From the NCBI GenBank assembly GCA_017880865.1, contig JADGRL010000016.1, positions 1 to 52,608 of the forward strand: a stretch of DNA of 52,608 nucleotides, read 5' to 3'. Positions within the stretch are counted from its first letter, which is position 1; each line of letters starts with the position of its first letter. The translations under genes were made by a program, and so were the position numbers. Shown piece by piece: positions 36,601 through 45,566 of the stretch. Source of the stretch: Gallionella sp. Its GTDB lineage: Bacteria; Pseudomonadota; Gammaproteobacteria; Burkholderiales; Gallionellaceae. The notes beneath the pieces were generated by a model. That model did not search any database, was not told the origin of the DNA, and saw nothing but the letters and a program-made list of their open reading frames with translations.

Positions 36601-37548
36601 CTACGCGCCATCGCCATCGGGGTGTGCTGCAATGCGATAGTTATTTTTTCCTGTGCGCTTAGCTTCATACAAGGCCAGATCCGCGTTTTTCATCAGCGTC
36701 TCCACCTCCTCGCCATGCGTGGGATAAATGCCGACGCCGACACTGACGGTCATGCTCACGCTGCCGCCTTGAATGCTATAAGGTTGCGACACGGCCTGTA
36801 CCACTTTCGACACCAGCTTAACCACATCGTCAGCATCACTTATTTCCCACAGCGCGATCACGAATTCGTCGCCACCCAGGCGCGCCACCGTGTCCTCTTG
36901 ACGCACCGCAGCCACCAGACGAGCGGCTACCATGGTCAGCAGCGTGTCGCCAGCATCGTGGCCCAAGGTGTCATTGATCTGCTTAAATCCGTCCAAATCC
37001 AGAAACAATACCGCCATCGTGCACTTGTTCCGGCGGGCATGGGCGATGGAAAACGAAAGTCTGTCCATTAAAAGCCGCCTATTAGGCAGCCCGGTCAGTT
37101 CATCATGCAGCGCCAAGGATTTCAACACCTTGTTGGAATTCTCGAGTTTTGCATACAATAACCGTACTTCCAGCATGTTGTGAATGCGCGTCTTGACTTC
37201 GACCAGATCAAACGGTTTGCTGACGAAATCTTTCGCGCCCGCAGTGAGCGCACGCAGCTTGTGATCCGGTTGGGCGGTGATTACGAGTACCGGAAGGTAA
37301 CTATCCATTTCGATTTTCGTAAGCCCCTCCATCACCTGAAAGCCATCCATGCCGGGCATCTTGAGATCAAGCAGAATCAGGTCGTAGCGGTTTTTATGAT
37401 GCAGCTCGCAAACCGCATAGGGATCCATCGTCGACGCAATGCACCGATAGCCGGCTTTACGCAGCATTTGCCCCAACAGAAGTACATTGGATTCCTGATC
37501 GTCCACGATTAAAATACTGGCGTTAAGAATCTCTTGTTCGCTAATCAT
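36601..37548 (-). CDS. Response regulator: receiver + GGDEF diguanylate cyclase (315 aa)
   Basis: The receiver domain (1-125) has acidic D16-D17, phospho-acceptor D61 and K111. The GGDEF domain (about 145-310) has an intact RLGGDEF (225-229), an RxxD inhibitory site (R216-D219) and DLDGFKQINDTLGH, so it should make c-di-GMP. It is the last gene of the signalling operon; its ATG overlaps the cyclase stop (ATGA, 37545-37548). The N-terminus MISEQEILNASILIVDDQE is a diverged form of that shared by the other three regulators. Confidence 0.95.
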   Translation of the reverse strand: MISEQEILNASILIVDDQESNVLLLGQMLRKAGYRCIASTMDPYAVCELHHKNRYDLILLDLKMPGMDGFQVMEGLTKIEMDSYLPVLVITAQPDHKLRALTAGAKDFVSKPFDLVEVKTRIHNMLEVRLLYAKLENSNKVLKSLALHDELTGLPNRRLLMDRLSFSIAHARRNKCTMAVLFLDLDGFKQINDTLGHDAGDTLLTMVAARLVAAVRQEDTVARLGGDEFVIALWEISDADDVVKLVSKVVQAVSQPYSIQGGSVSMTVSVGVGIYPTHGEEVETLMKNADLALYEAKRTGKNNYRIAAHPDGDGA

Positions 37549-38672
37549 CGTATTTGTTCGTTTGCATTTATGCCATTCAGGAACCAGGTGTTCATCTCGC
37601 CTTTGCCTTTGACATCAATTATTCCGCGTTCTTCAAATATGAATGGTTCACCCAACCGCTGCCGAGTAGTGTCCGTTATCTGGATACGCCCGGCCACGCC
37701 ATGTGATTCCATCCGGCTAGCGGTGTTCACGGTATCGCCCCACAGGTCGTAAATAAACTTGCGCTTGCCGATGACGCCGGCCACCACCGCACCGCTGTTA
37801 ATGCCTATGCGCATCTGCAGCGAGTGGCCGCTGCGCTTATTGTATGCGTCCAGCGCATCCATCATGTCCAATGCCATGTGTGCCGTCCGCGCCACATGAT
37901 CGGCCGCAGGAACAGGTATTCCGGATACAGCCATGTACGAATCGCCGATGGTCTTTATCTTTTCGAGACCGCGAATATCGGCAATGCTGTCAAATTCGGA
38001 GAATATTTCGTTGAGCAAAATCACCAGTTTCTCGGGGTGTACACCCGCAGAAAATTTGGTGAACCCCACGATGTCCGCGAACAACACCGTCACATCCGGG
38101 AAGCTGTCGGCAATGAGCGGCAGATTGTCGCCGATCATTTTCAGCAAGCTGTCGGCAAGGATGCCACTCTGTTTTTTTAGACGCTCGGCAATGACCTCGG
38201 GTAGCACGTTGAGCAGCAGTCGATCCGACACCCTCTGTTCCATCACGACTCTGTCATAGAGTTGTTTCGTTTCCAGATGCAGCAGGCGGACTTCGAGCAT
38301 GTTGTGAACGCGCGCCAGCACCTCGGATAGATCAAACGGTTTGCTGATGAAATCCTTCGCACCTGCTTTCAAAGCGCGCAGTTTGTGATCAGGTTGGGCA
38401 GTAATCACAAGGACTGGAAGATAACCTTCCGTTTCGATTTTTTTGAGTTCCTCCATCACCTGGAATCCGTCCATGCCTGGCATCTGAAGATCGAGCAGGA
38501 TCAAGTCGTAACGATTTTTAAGGTGGAGTTCGCAGACTTTGCGCGGATCCATCGTGGACTCGATAGATGTATAGCCGGCGCCTCGCAACATACGCTCCAG
38601 CAGCTGCACATTGGCTGCCAGATCGTCGACGATCAGGATTTTTCCGTGAAGAATGTCCGATGAACTGATCAT
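37545..38672 (-). CDS. Response regulator: receiver + class III adenylate cyclase (375 aa)
   Basis: The receiver (1-125; D61, K111) is followed by a short helical linker and a class III nucleotidyl cyclase domain (about 185-370). Metal ligands are D200 (VLFADIVGFTKFS) and D244 (TIGDSYM). Base-selecting residues are K240 and D309 (IYDLWGD), the adenylate pattern; guanylate cyclases have Glu and Cys there. N316 and R320 (NTASRM) complete the transition-state set. It should make cAMP when phosphorylated. A 112-base gap containing a receiver remnant separates it from the HD-GYP gene upstream. Confidence 0.94.
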   Translation of the reverse strand: MISSSDILHGKILIVDDLAANVQLLERMLRGAGYTSIESTMDPRKVCELHLKNRYDLILLDLQMPGMDGFQVMEELKKIETEGYLPVLVITAQPDHKLRALKAGAKDFISKPFDLSEVLARVHNMLEVRLLHLETKQLYDRVVMEQRVSDRLLLNVLPEVIAERLKKQSGILADSLLKMIGDNLPLIADSFPDVTVLFADIVGFTKFSAGVHPEKLVILLNEIFSEFDSIADIRGLEKIKTIGDSYMAVSGIPVPAADHVARTAHMALDMMDALDAYNKRSGHSLQMRIGINSGAVVAGVIGKRKFIYDLWGDTVNTASRMESHGVAGRIQITDTTRQRLGEPFIFEERGIIDVKGKGEMNTWFLNGINANEQIR

Positions 38673-38687
38673 GAAAATCTCAGTGAC

Positions 38688-38756
38688 TTATTTGTTCTTG
38701 GCGGATTTTTCCGCGAATTCCAGCTCAATGCCCTGCGGTCCCATGAACTCATGGCG
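38688..38756 (-). pseudogene. Remnant of a receiver-domain C-terminus
   Basis: In the gap between the HD-GYP and cyclase genes the minus strand reads RHEFMGPQGIELEFAEKSAKNK-stop. This parallels the ends of the neighbouring kinase (VNEFMEALNVALEFAEKNSGKN) and dual-receiver protein (VNEFMEALEEALKFAGKKS), and the DNA is similar too. It has no start or upstream receiver, so it looks like the leftover of a deleted paralogue. Confidence 0.65.
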
Positions 38757-38784
38757 TTTAAACACTTGAAATAAAAAATATCTA

Positions 38785-39855
38785 TCAAAGTTGATACATG
38801 TTTGCATTGAAGATGTCGCGGAACGCCAGGTGATTTTTCTTGAACGCTGCCAAAATAACCGGGTCGAAATGTTCCGGCTGAGTGCGACCATCGCCGGACG
38901 TAATGATGTCCATGGTCTTTTGATGATCATATGCGTTTTTGTAGGGCCGCTTGCTGCGAAGGGCGTCATATTTGTCGCACATATTCATGATGCGCGCCGC
39001 CAGCGGAATATCCAAACCACGTTTACCATTCGGATAACCCCCGCCGTCCCAGCGTTCGTGGTGATTGAGCGCGATCATGGCGCCCATCTGGAGATAGGGT
39101 GACTTGCTGTTGCCAAGGATATTCGCGCCTATCAGGGTATGCCCCTTCATGATGTTCACCTCATCCGGCATGAGACCGCCCGGCTTGAGCAGGATATGGT
39201 CGGGGATGCCTATTTTTCCTATATCGTGCATCGGGCTCGCTAAAAAAATCTTGTCAACGAACGCTTCATTCTGGTCGAGCATCCTGGCAAGCTCGCGGCA
39301 ATAATAGCTGATGCGTCTCACGTGAGTGCTGGTGTTTTCATCTTTGTATTCCGCTGCACGCGTTAACGTGAAAATAGTTTCTATATAACCATCCTTAAGT
39401 TCGGCCGTGCTTTCCCGCACCCGCTGTTCCAACACGTCGTTGTAATTGTGCAATTGCTTGTGTAACAGGCGCACTTCCAGCATGTTGTGAACCCGCGCCA
39501 GTACCTCGGGCAGATCAAACGGCTTTGCGATGAAATCCTTCGCGCCAGCCTGAAACGCGCGCAGTTTGTGACCCGGTTGAGCGGTAATGACAAGCACCGG
39601 AAGATAGTCATTCGGTTCAATTTTATTGAGCCCTTCCATCACTTGAAACCCGTCCATGCCGGGCATCAGGAGATCGAGCAGGATCAGGTCGTAGTGGTTC
39701 TTGACGTGAAGTTCGCAGACCTGGCTCGGGTCCATCGTGGACGTGATGGAAGTATAGTCGGCGCCGTGCAGAATCCGCTCGAGCAAAATAATATTGCTCT
39801 CCTGATCGTCGACGATCAGAATTTTCCCATGAAGAATGTCGGATGAACTTATCAT
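38785..39855 (-). CDS. Response regulator: receiver + HD-GYP phosphodiesterase (356 aa)
   Basis: The receiver (1-125; D61, K111) is joined by a helix to an HD-GYP domain (about 150-345). The HD pair is H210-D211 (SPMHDIGKIGIPD) and the GYP motif is in HHERWDGGGYPNG (GYP 273-275). Further metal ligands are in THVRRIS and CDKYDALRS. This class breaks c-di-GMP to pGpG or GMP. The first 17 residues (MISSSDILHGKILIVDD) are identical to the cyclase and dual-receiver proteins. Confidence 0.95.
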   Translation of the reverse strand: MISSSDILHGKILIVDDQESNIILLERILHGADYTSITSTMDPSQVCELHVKNHYDLILLDLLMPGMDGFQVMEGLNKIEPNDYLPVLVITAQPGHKLRAFQAGAKDFIAKPFDLPEVLARVHNMLEVRLLHKQLHNYNDVLEQRVRESTAELKDGYIETIFTLTRAAEYKDENTSTHVRRISYYCRELARMLDQNEAFVDKIFLASPMHDIGKIGIPDHILLKPGGLMPDEVNIMKGHTLIGANILGNSKSPYLQMGAMIALNHHERWDGGGYPNGKRGLDIPLAARIMNMCDKYDALRSKRPYKNAYDHQKTMDIITSGDGRTQPEHFDPVILAAFKKNHLAFRDIFNANMYQL

Positions 39856-39870
39856 AAGAATCGTAGTGCC

Positions 39871-40911
39871 TTATGTGCTCCCATCAGATTTTTTACCTGC
39901 AAATTTCAGCGCCTCCTCCAGCGCCTCCATGAACTCATTGACCCGGATCGGTTTGGTTATATAGCGGAAGAATCCTTCCTTCAGACCACTCTCGATGTTA
40001 AGCGGCATGCCATTCACACTGAGGGCAATCACGGGGATGTGCGTCGTGGTCACGTCTGATCGCAGGATTTCCATGGCTTTGAAGCCGCTGATGTCAGGCA
40101 GATTGATGTCCATCATGATCACATCCGGTTGGGAGACGCGCGCAATTTTGATGCCGCTATTTCCACTCACCGCGGTCAGCAAGCGCATATCGGGGTGGCG
40201 TGCGATGATTTGTTCGACCAGTCTCCTGTCCGCCGGGTTATCCTCGACATAGAGCAGGGTGTGTAGCCTTGCAGCGCTTGGTAACTGCGGTTCGGCCAAT
40301 GCTGCAGTGTCGCCTCCTTCCAAGGACAAGATTTTATCGTAGAGGCTTTTGATCTTGTTATTTTGGCGACGGATCAGATCGCGACTGGCTTCAACTTCCA
40401 TAACCTTTTGTTCCAGCGCCTTGATGTAGTTCATCGTTTCCACGTGCAACAGTCGTACTTCCAGCATGTTATTTACCCGTGCCAGCACCTCGGCCAGCTC
40501 AAACGGCTTAGCTATGAAATCTCTGGCACCGGCCTGGAGTGCGTGCAGTTTGTGGCCCGGTTGGGCGGTAATTACGATGACAGGAAGATATCCACCTGGT
40601 TCAATCTCATTGAGTCCTTCTATCACCTGGAATTGATGCTTCGTGGACAATTCAACAAGCAGATCCTGTGGTTCAATTTCCTTGAGTCCCTCCATCACCT
40701 GAAAGCCGTCCATGTCTGGCATCATGAGATCGAGCAGGATCAGGTCGTAGCGGTTCTTGAGGTGAAGCGCGCAGACTTCGCGCGGATCCATGGTAGACGT
40801 GATGGAAACATAGCCAGCTTCGCGCAGCATCCGCTCCAGCAGAAGGATATTGGCTTCCTGATCGTCAACGATCAGGATTTTGCCATGAAGAATGTCAGAT
40901 GAACTTATCAT
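39871..40911 (-). CDS. Dual-receiver response regulator with internal duplication (346 aa)
   Basis: Receiver 1 (1-150) has D61 and K135. Receiver 2 (about 215-335) has D268 and K320 and closely resembles the receiver at the end of the kinase. A coiled-coil linker (about 160-200) joins them; there is no output domain. In receiver 1 the segment FQVMEGLKEIEP (70-81) is repeated as FQVIEGLNEIEP (94-105) with a 12-residue link, adding 24 residues not found in the sister receivers. The ATG at 40911 (MISSSDI) is chosen because it is shared with the sister genes. It starts 7 bases after the kinase stop. Confidence 0.92.
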   Translation of the reverse strand: MISSSDILHGKILIVDDQEANILLLERMLREAGYVSITSTMDPREVCALHLKNRYDLILLDLMMPDMDGFQVMEGLKEIEPQDLLVELSTKHQFQVIEGLNEIEPGGYLPVIVITAQPGHKLHALQAGARDFIAKPFELAEVLARVNNMLEVRLLHVETMNYIKALEQKVMEVEASRDLIRRQNNKIKSLYDKILSLEGGDTAALAEPQLPSAARLHTLLYVEDNPADRRLVEQIIARHPDMRLLTAVSGNSGIKIARVSQPDVIMMDINLPDISGFKAMEILRSDVTTTHIPVIALSVNGMPLNIESGLKEGFFRYITKPIRVNEFMEALEEALKFAGKKSDGST

Positions 40912-40918
40912 AATAATT

Positions 40919-43900
40919 TCATTCCTGTGTGTTTTTTCCAGAATTTTTTTCCGCAAATTCCAGCGCCACATTAAGCGCCTCCATGAATTCATTGACCTTG
41001 ATGGGCTTGGTTATATAGCGGAAGAAACCCGCCTTCAGACCATTCTCGATGTCACGAGGCATGGCATTGGCACTGAGGGCAATGACGGGGATGTGCGCCG
41101 TGGCCGGATCTGCGCTCAGGATCTTCTGGGCTTCGAAGCCGTTTATGCCGGGCAGATTGATGTCCATCAGGATCACATCAGGCTGGGATACGCGCGCAAT
41201 CTCGATGCCGCTATTCCCATTCACGGCGGTCAGCAGGCTTATGTCGGTATGACGCGCGATGATTTGCTCGACCAGTTGCATGTTTGCCGGGTTGTCTTCT
41301 ACATAAAGCAGGGTGTGTAGCCGCGCAGCGTGAGGCGCTTGCGGTTGGGCTAATACCACTGCATCGCCTTCTTTCATGGAAACCAATGCCGCTGCTCCGA
41401 CTCCTTCCATGGAATGGCGTGCGTCTCCTTTCATGGAAAGGCGTGGCTCGGCAACTGAGAGGAGTTCGAACCAGAACACGCTTCCCACCCCAACAGTACT
41501 TTCCACGCCGATGGTGCCCCCCATCAACTCGATCAATCGCTTGGCCACCACGAGGCCGATGCCGGTGCCTTCCTCGGTGCCAGCCTCCTGTCCGAGACGG
41601 TTGAATGGTTGAAACAGCTGCGCCAGCTGTTCCGGAGTCAGTCCTGCGCCGGTGTCTTTGATGCTCACGCGAATGCGTCCCGGCACGCTCTCGGTGCATT
41701 CCACCTCGACCGTTCCTCGTTTTATGTTGTATTTGATCGCGTTGGAAAGCAGGTTGATCAGCACCTGCTTCAAACGGGTTCGATCGGCCAGGACAAAGTA
41801 AGGAATGCCGAACCGGGGAAAGGTCAGTTTGATGCCGCTCTGCTGCGCCTGCGGTTCGATCATGGCCTGGCATTCGAGCATGACTTCGGACAGTAACACC
41901 GGTTCCTCCGACATCGGAACCTGTCTGGACTCGACCTTCGCGAGGTCGAGGATCTCGTTGATCAGTTTCAGCAGATGCCATCCTGCCTGAAGAATCTGGG
42001 CTACGCTTTCCTTCTGGGAGTGTGTGGGCGGCGGGGAATCGGACTCCATCAGCTGGGCGAAGCCCAAGATGGCATTGAGCGGGCTGCGTAACTCATGGCT
42101 CATGCTGGAAAGGAATTCAGATTTTGCGAGGTTGGCCTTTTCCGCCACAGACCGGGAGCTTTCCAGCTCGACGTTCTTTTCCTGCAGCACCTGATCCAGG
42201 CGTTTTCGCTCGGTGACGTCGCGCGCAGCGGCGAACACGCCCTGCAGCCTCCTGTCCCGATCGTAGAAAGTGGTCGCGTTGAAAGATACGACCGTTTCCT
42301 TGCCGTCACGGGCGCGCGCAGTAAGCTCGTAGTTGGTGACTTTCTTTTCGCTCAGTACCTGTTTGATGGCCGCCTCGGCCCGCTCCGGATCGGTGAAGTA
42401 ATTTTTGAACGGCGCACCGATCAGCTCGTCTCGCGTGCAACCGGTGAGTGCCTCCATTTGCTTGTTGACGTCGGAAATGATGCCGGACGGATCGGTGGTC
42501 ATGATCGCATCGATGTTGGATTCGATCAGTGATCGGGTGTAGAAATGCTGGTCGCGTAGACGCTGATCGAGCAGTTTCTGCTCGGCCTCAATTTGCTTGC
42601 GCGCGGTATTGTCGGTGCCGATCAGCAGATAGCCGATGATGTTGCTTTGATCATCGCGCAGCGCAGTGACCGATACGACTGCCGGGAAGCGGCTGCCATC
42701 CTTGCGGATGTAGGTCAGCTCGTAAATATCCTCGATACCGCGCGAGGCCTTGAACACCAAGGCCTCAAAGCCAGGAGCAATCAGGGTGCCCAGTTCGCTG
42801 CTCAACGTCTTGGCGCGCGCGATTACTTCTTTAGGATCGGAAATGTCGGCTGGCGTGATCTTGTTCATCACGTCGCTTGCCGAATAACCCAGCATGCGTT
42901 CCGCGCCGACGTTGAAAATCTGGATGACACCCTTGGCGTCCGTGGCGATACTCGAGAAGTTGGCGCTGTTGAAAATCGCGCTCTGCAAAGCACCCGCCTT
43001 GAGTAGCGCCTCTTCAGCCTGCTTGCGGGCGGTGTTGTCGGTGCCGATCAGCAGGTATCCGATAATGGTGTTTTGAGCATCGCGCAGCGCGGTGACCGAC
43101 ACGACTGCCGGGAAACGGCTGCCATCCTTGCGGATGTAGGTCAGCTCGTAAATGTCCTCAATGCCGCGTGAGGCCTTGAACACCAAGGCCTCGAATCCCG
43201 GTGTGATCTTTGTTCCCAGCTCGGTGCTCAACGCCTTGGCGCGCGCAATCACTTCCTGCGGATCGGAAATGTCGGCCGGCGTGATCTTGTTCATCACTTC
43301 CAAGGCGGAGTAGCCCAGCATGCGTTCCGCGCCGACGTTGAAAATCTGAATCACGCCCTTTGCATCGGTGGCGATACTCGAGAAGTTGGCGCTGTTGAAA
43401 ATCGCGCTCTGCAAAGCACCCGCTTTGAGCAGCGCCTCTTCCGCATGCTTACGGGCACTGTTGTCGGTGCCGATCAGCAGGTAACCGATGATGGCGTTTT
43501 GAGCGTCGCGTAGCGCGGTGACCGACACGACCGCAGGAAAGCGGCTGCCGTCCTTGCGGATGTAGGTCAGTTCATAAATATCCTCAATGCCGCGTGAGGC
43601 CTTGAACACCAAGGCATCGAAGCCCGGCGTGATCGGGGTGCCGAGCTCGACGCTCAACGACTTGGCGCGTGTGATCAATTCCTGAGGATCGGAAATGTCG
43701 GCCGGGGTGATCTTGTTCATCACTTCGGCAGCCGTGTAGCCCAGCATGCGCTCGGCACCGACGTTGAAAATTTGGATGACGCCCTTCGCGTCCGTGGCGA
43801 TACTCGAGAAGTTGGCGCTGTTGAAAATCGCGCTCTGCAAAGCACCCGCCTTGAGCTCGGTGCCGATCAGCAAATAGCCGATAATTTCGTTTTGGGCATC

Positions 43901-44764
43901 GCGCAGCGCGGTGACCGACACCACTGCCGGGAAGCGGCTGCCGTCACGGCGGATGTAGGTCAGTTCGTAAATATCCTCAATTCCGCGCGAGGCCTTGAAC
44001 ACCAACGCCTCGAAGCCCGGCGTGATCGGTGTGCCGAGCTCGACGCTCAACGACTTGGCGCGCGTGATCAATTCCTGAGGATCGGAAATATCGGCCGGGG
44101 TGATCTTGTTCATCACATCGCTGGCTGCATAGCCCAGCATGCGTTCGGCGCCGACGTTGAAAATCTGAATGACACCCTTGGCGTCCGTGGCGATACTGGA
44201 GAAGTTGGCACTGTTAAAAATAGCGCTCTGCAAAGCATCTGCTTTGAGCAGCGCTTCTTCCGCACGCTTGCGGGCGGTGTTGTCCGTGCCGATCAGCAGG
44301 TAGCCGATAATGGCGTTTTTAGCATCGCGCAGCGCGGTGACCGACACGACCGCCGGGAAGCGACTGCCATCCTTGCGGATGTAGGTCAGCTCGTAGATGT
44401 CTTCAATGCCACGCGAGGCCTTGAACACCAACGCCTCGAAGCCCGGTGTGATCGGGGTTCCGAGCTCGATGCTCAACGCCTTGGCACGCGCGATCACTTC
44501 CTGCGGATCGGAAATGTCGGCTGGGGTGATCTTGTTCATCACCTCCAAGGCCGTATAGCCCAGCATGCGTTCCGCACCGACGTTGAATATCTGGATCACG
44601 CCTTTCTCATCGGTGGCGATACTTGAAAAGTTGGCGCTGTTGAGAATCGCGTTCTGTAAGGCGCCAGTTTTAAGCAAGGCCTCCTGGCGTCGGACCTCGG
44701 TAATGCCTTCCGCCGTGCCAGAGGCAGGTTTGAGAATGGTGAGCTCGCTGGTTTTTTTTAACAT
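40919..44764 (-). CDS. Soluble hybrid histidine kinase with five-fold PAS array (1281 aa)
   Basis: No membrane segment or signal is present. Five almost identical PAS/PAC units (34-175, 176-306, 307-448, 449-590, 591-727) share ANFSSIATDAKGVIQIFNVG and TYIRKDGSRFPAVVSVTALR. A sixth, unrelated PAS (about 740-855) follows. The kinase core has H890 (SHELRSPLNAILGF), N-box NLLSNAIKYN, G1 DTGAG and G2 GTGIGL. The C-terminal receiver has D1201 (DINLP) and K1253. It heads an operon with four response regulators whose receivers it could phosphorylate. The ligand or cofactor of the PAS units cannot be read from sequence. Confidence 0.96.
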   Translation of the reverse strand: MLKKTSELTILKPASGTAEGITEVRRQEALLKTGALQNAILNSANFSSIATDEKGVIQIFNVGAERMLGYTALEVMNKITPADISDPQEVIARAKALSIELGTPITPGFEALVFKASRGIEDIYELTYIRKDGSRFPAVVSVTALRDAKNAIIGYLLIGTDNTARKRAEEALLKADALQSAIFNSANFSSIATDAKGVIQIFNVGAERMLGYAASDVMNKITPADISDPQELITRAKSLSVELGTPITPGFEALVFKASRGIEDIYELTYIRRDGSRFPAVVSVTALRDAQNEIIGYLLIGTELKAGALQSAIFNSANFSSIATDAKGVIQIFNVGAERMLGYTAAEVMNKITPADISDPQELITRAKSLSVELGTPITPGFDALVFKASRGIEDIYELTYIRKDGSRFPAVVSVTALRDAQNAIIGYLLIGTDNSARKHAEEALLKAGALQSAIFNSANFSSIATDAKGVIQIFNVGAERMLGYSALEVMNKITPADISDPQEVIARAKALSTELGTKITPGFEALVFKASRGIEDIYELTYIRKDGSRFPAVVSVTALRDAQNTIIGYLLIGTDNTARKQAEEALLKAGALQSAIFNSANFSSIATDAKGVIQIFNVGAERMLGYSASDVMNKITPADISDPKEVIARAKTLSSELGTLIAPGFEALVFKASRGIEDIYELTYIRKDGSRFPAVVSVTALRDDQSNIIGYLLIGTDNTARKQIEAEQKLLDQRLRDQHFYTRSLIESNIDAIMTTDPSGIISDVNKQMEALTGCTRDELIGAPFKNYFTDPERAEAAIKQVLSEKKVTNYELTARARDGKETVVSFNATTFYDRDRRLQGVFAAARDVTERKRLDQVLQEKNVELESSRSVAEKANLAKSEFLSSMSHELRSPLNAILGFAQLMESDSPPPTHSQKESVAQILQAGWHLLKLINEILDLAKVESRQVPMSEEPVLLSEVMLECQAMIEPQAQQSGIKLTFPRFGIPYFVLADRTRLKQVLINLLSNAIKYNIKRGTVEVECTESVPGRIRVSIKDTGAGLTPEQLAQLFQPFNRLGQEAGTEEGTGIGLVVAKRLIELMGGTIGVESTVGVGSVFWFELLSVAEPRLSMKGDARHSMEGVGAAALVSMKEGDAVVLAQPQAPHAARLHTLLYVEDNPANMQLVEQIIARHTDISLLTAVNGNSGIEIARVSQPDVILMDINLPGINGFEAQKILSADPATAHIPVIALSANAMPRDIENGLKAGFFRYITKPIKVNEFMEALNVALEFAEKNSGKNTQE
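42586..44665 (-). repeat. Five tandem 426-base PAS-coding repeats
   Basis: The repeats start at codons 34, 176, 307, 449 and 591. Four have a period of 142 codons and the second has 131, lacking the DNTARK-AEEAL linker. Units are nearly identical in protein and DNA, so they are recent duplications or are kept alike by recombination. Confidence 0.9.
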
Positions 44765-45311
44765 GGCTTACCTATAATGCAATCGTAAAATGGTCTGAAG
44801 ATAAATCACCCGGACGAAGGTGTGAGAAATACTTCACCCGTTTATATGTTCATCCCGCACAGAAAAAAACAAGCTTGGTCTGCAGGCGTCGGGGGTAGAT
44901 TAAATCCGTGGATGAATTTCGAGCAGCCTGTCGCATCATGGCAATTAAGTCTGTCGTTCTCCGTGCGTTATCGCACATAAGGTGGAGATTTAATGCAAAG
45001 CATGAAGCCGGGCCAGGGTGTTGAGTGATCAGGGGCGATTTATGTGGGACGCGCGTTGCTTGAATTTTGCGAAAGAATTATGGCGAGCCTGTGTGAAGGC
45101 ATACCCTGAGTATTCGTTGACGATCTTAGGCGTACCAGCAGATTCGAAACCCAAGCGGATAACCTCGAACGTTGAGGCACAAATATTTGTAATCCGTAGG
45201 TGCCTGTCCCGCTTTCATCACCCGATAATTTTAAGCTGTGCTTAGTGTCACTGAAAGTACGACGGAATAACTGCAATGGCATGAAGCGGCCTAGGCGGAC
45301 ACCACAGAAAA
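44765..45311. other. Gene-free spacer upstream of the signalling operon
   Basis: The 547 bases between the kinase start and the SemiSWEET stop hold no convincing gene. A 75-codon plus-strand frame at 45018-45245 has no ribosome-binding site or recognisable features. The kinase promoter is expected here, on the minus strand between 44770 and 44900, but no clear -35/-10 pair could be fixed. Confidence 0.5.
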
Positions 45312-45566
45312 TTAACCAAATTTCAGTTTCATCGCCAGCACGGTACCCGCCAGAAGCAGCGTAATGCAGTTGGCGATGATGATCGGCCATGATTCGAGCA
45401 GGATGCCGTAGGCCAGCCACAGTGCGACGCCGAGTGTGAACAGGGCATACATGCCTAACGAAATGTCAGCGGTATGACGCGTGCGCCACACTTGCCATGC
45501 CTGCGGAATGAAGGCCGTCGTGGTCAGTGTGGCGGCAGCACTGCCGATCCAATCAATGGGGGTCAT
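45312..45566 (-). CDS. SemiSWEET-type PQ-loop transporter (84 aa)
   Basis: The three-helix protein (MTPIDWIGSAAATLTTTAFIPQAWQVW, then two more hydrophobic segments) has the PQ motif in the first helix and the length of bacterial SemiSWEETs, which dimerise to carry sugars. The ATG at 45566 lies inside the end of the TolC-like gene, a 14-base overlap; the upstream in-frame extension is an artefact of that overlap. Its place as last gene in a metal efflux operon is odd and may be only transcriptional. Confidence 0.85.
   Translation of the reverse strand: MTPIDWIGSAAATLTTTAFIPQAWQVWRTRHTADISLGMYALFTLGVALWLAYGILLESWPIIIANCITLLLAGTVLAMKLKFG

Noticed and set aside
43772..44626. 284-codon open frame opposite the PAS array
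   Set aside because: It repeats with the PAS units because it is their complement. No independent evidence of coding.
45018..45245. 75-codon open frame in the spacer before the signalling operon
   Set aside because: No ribosome-binding site, no domain and ordinary spacer composition. Probably chance.
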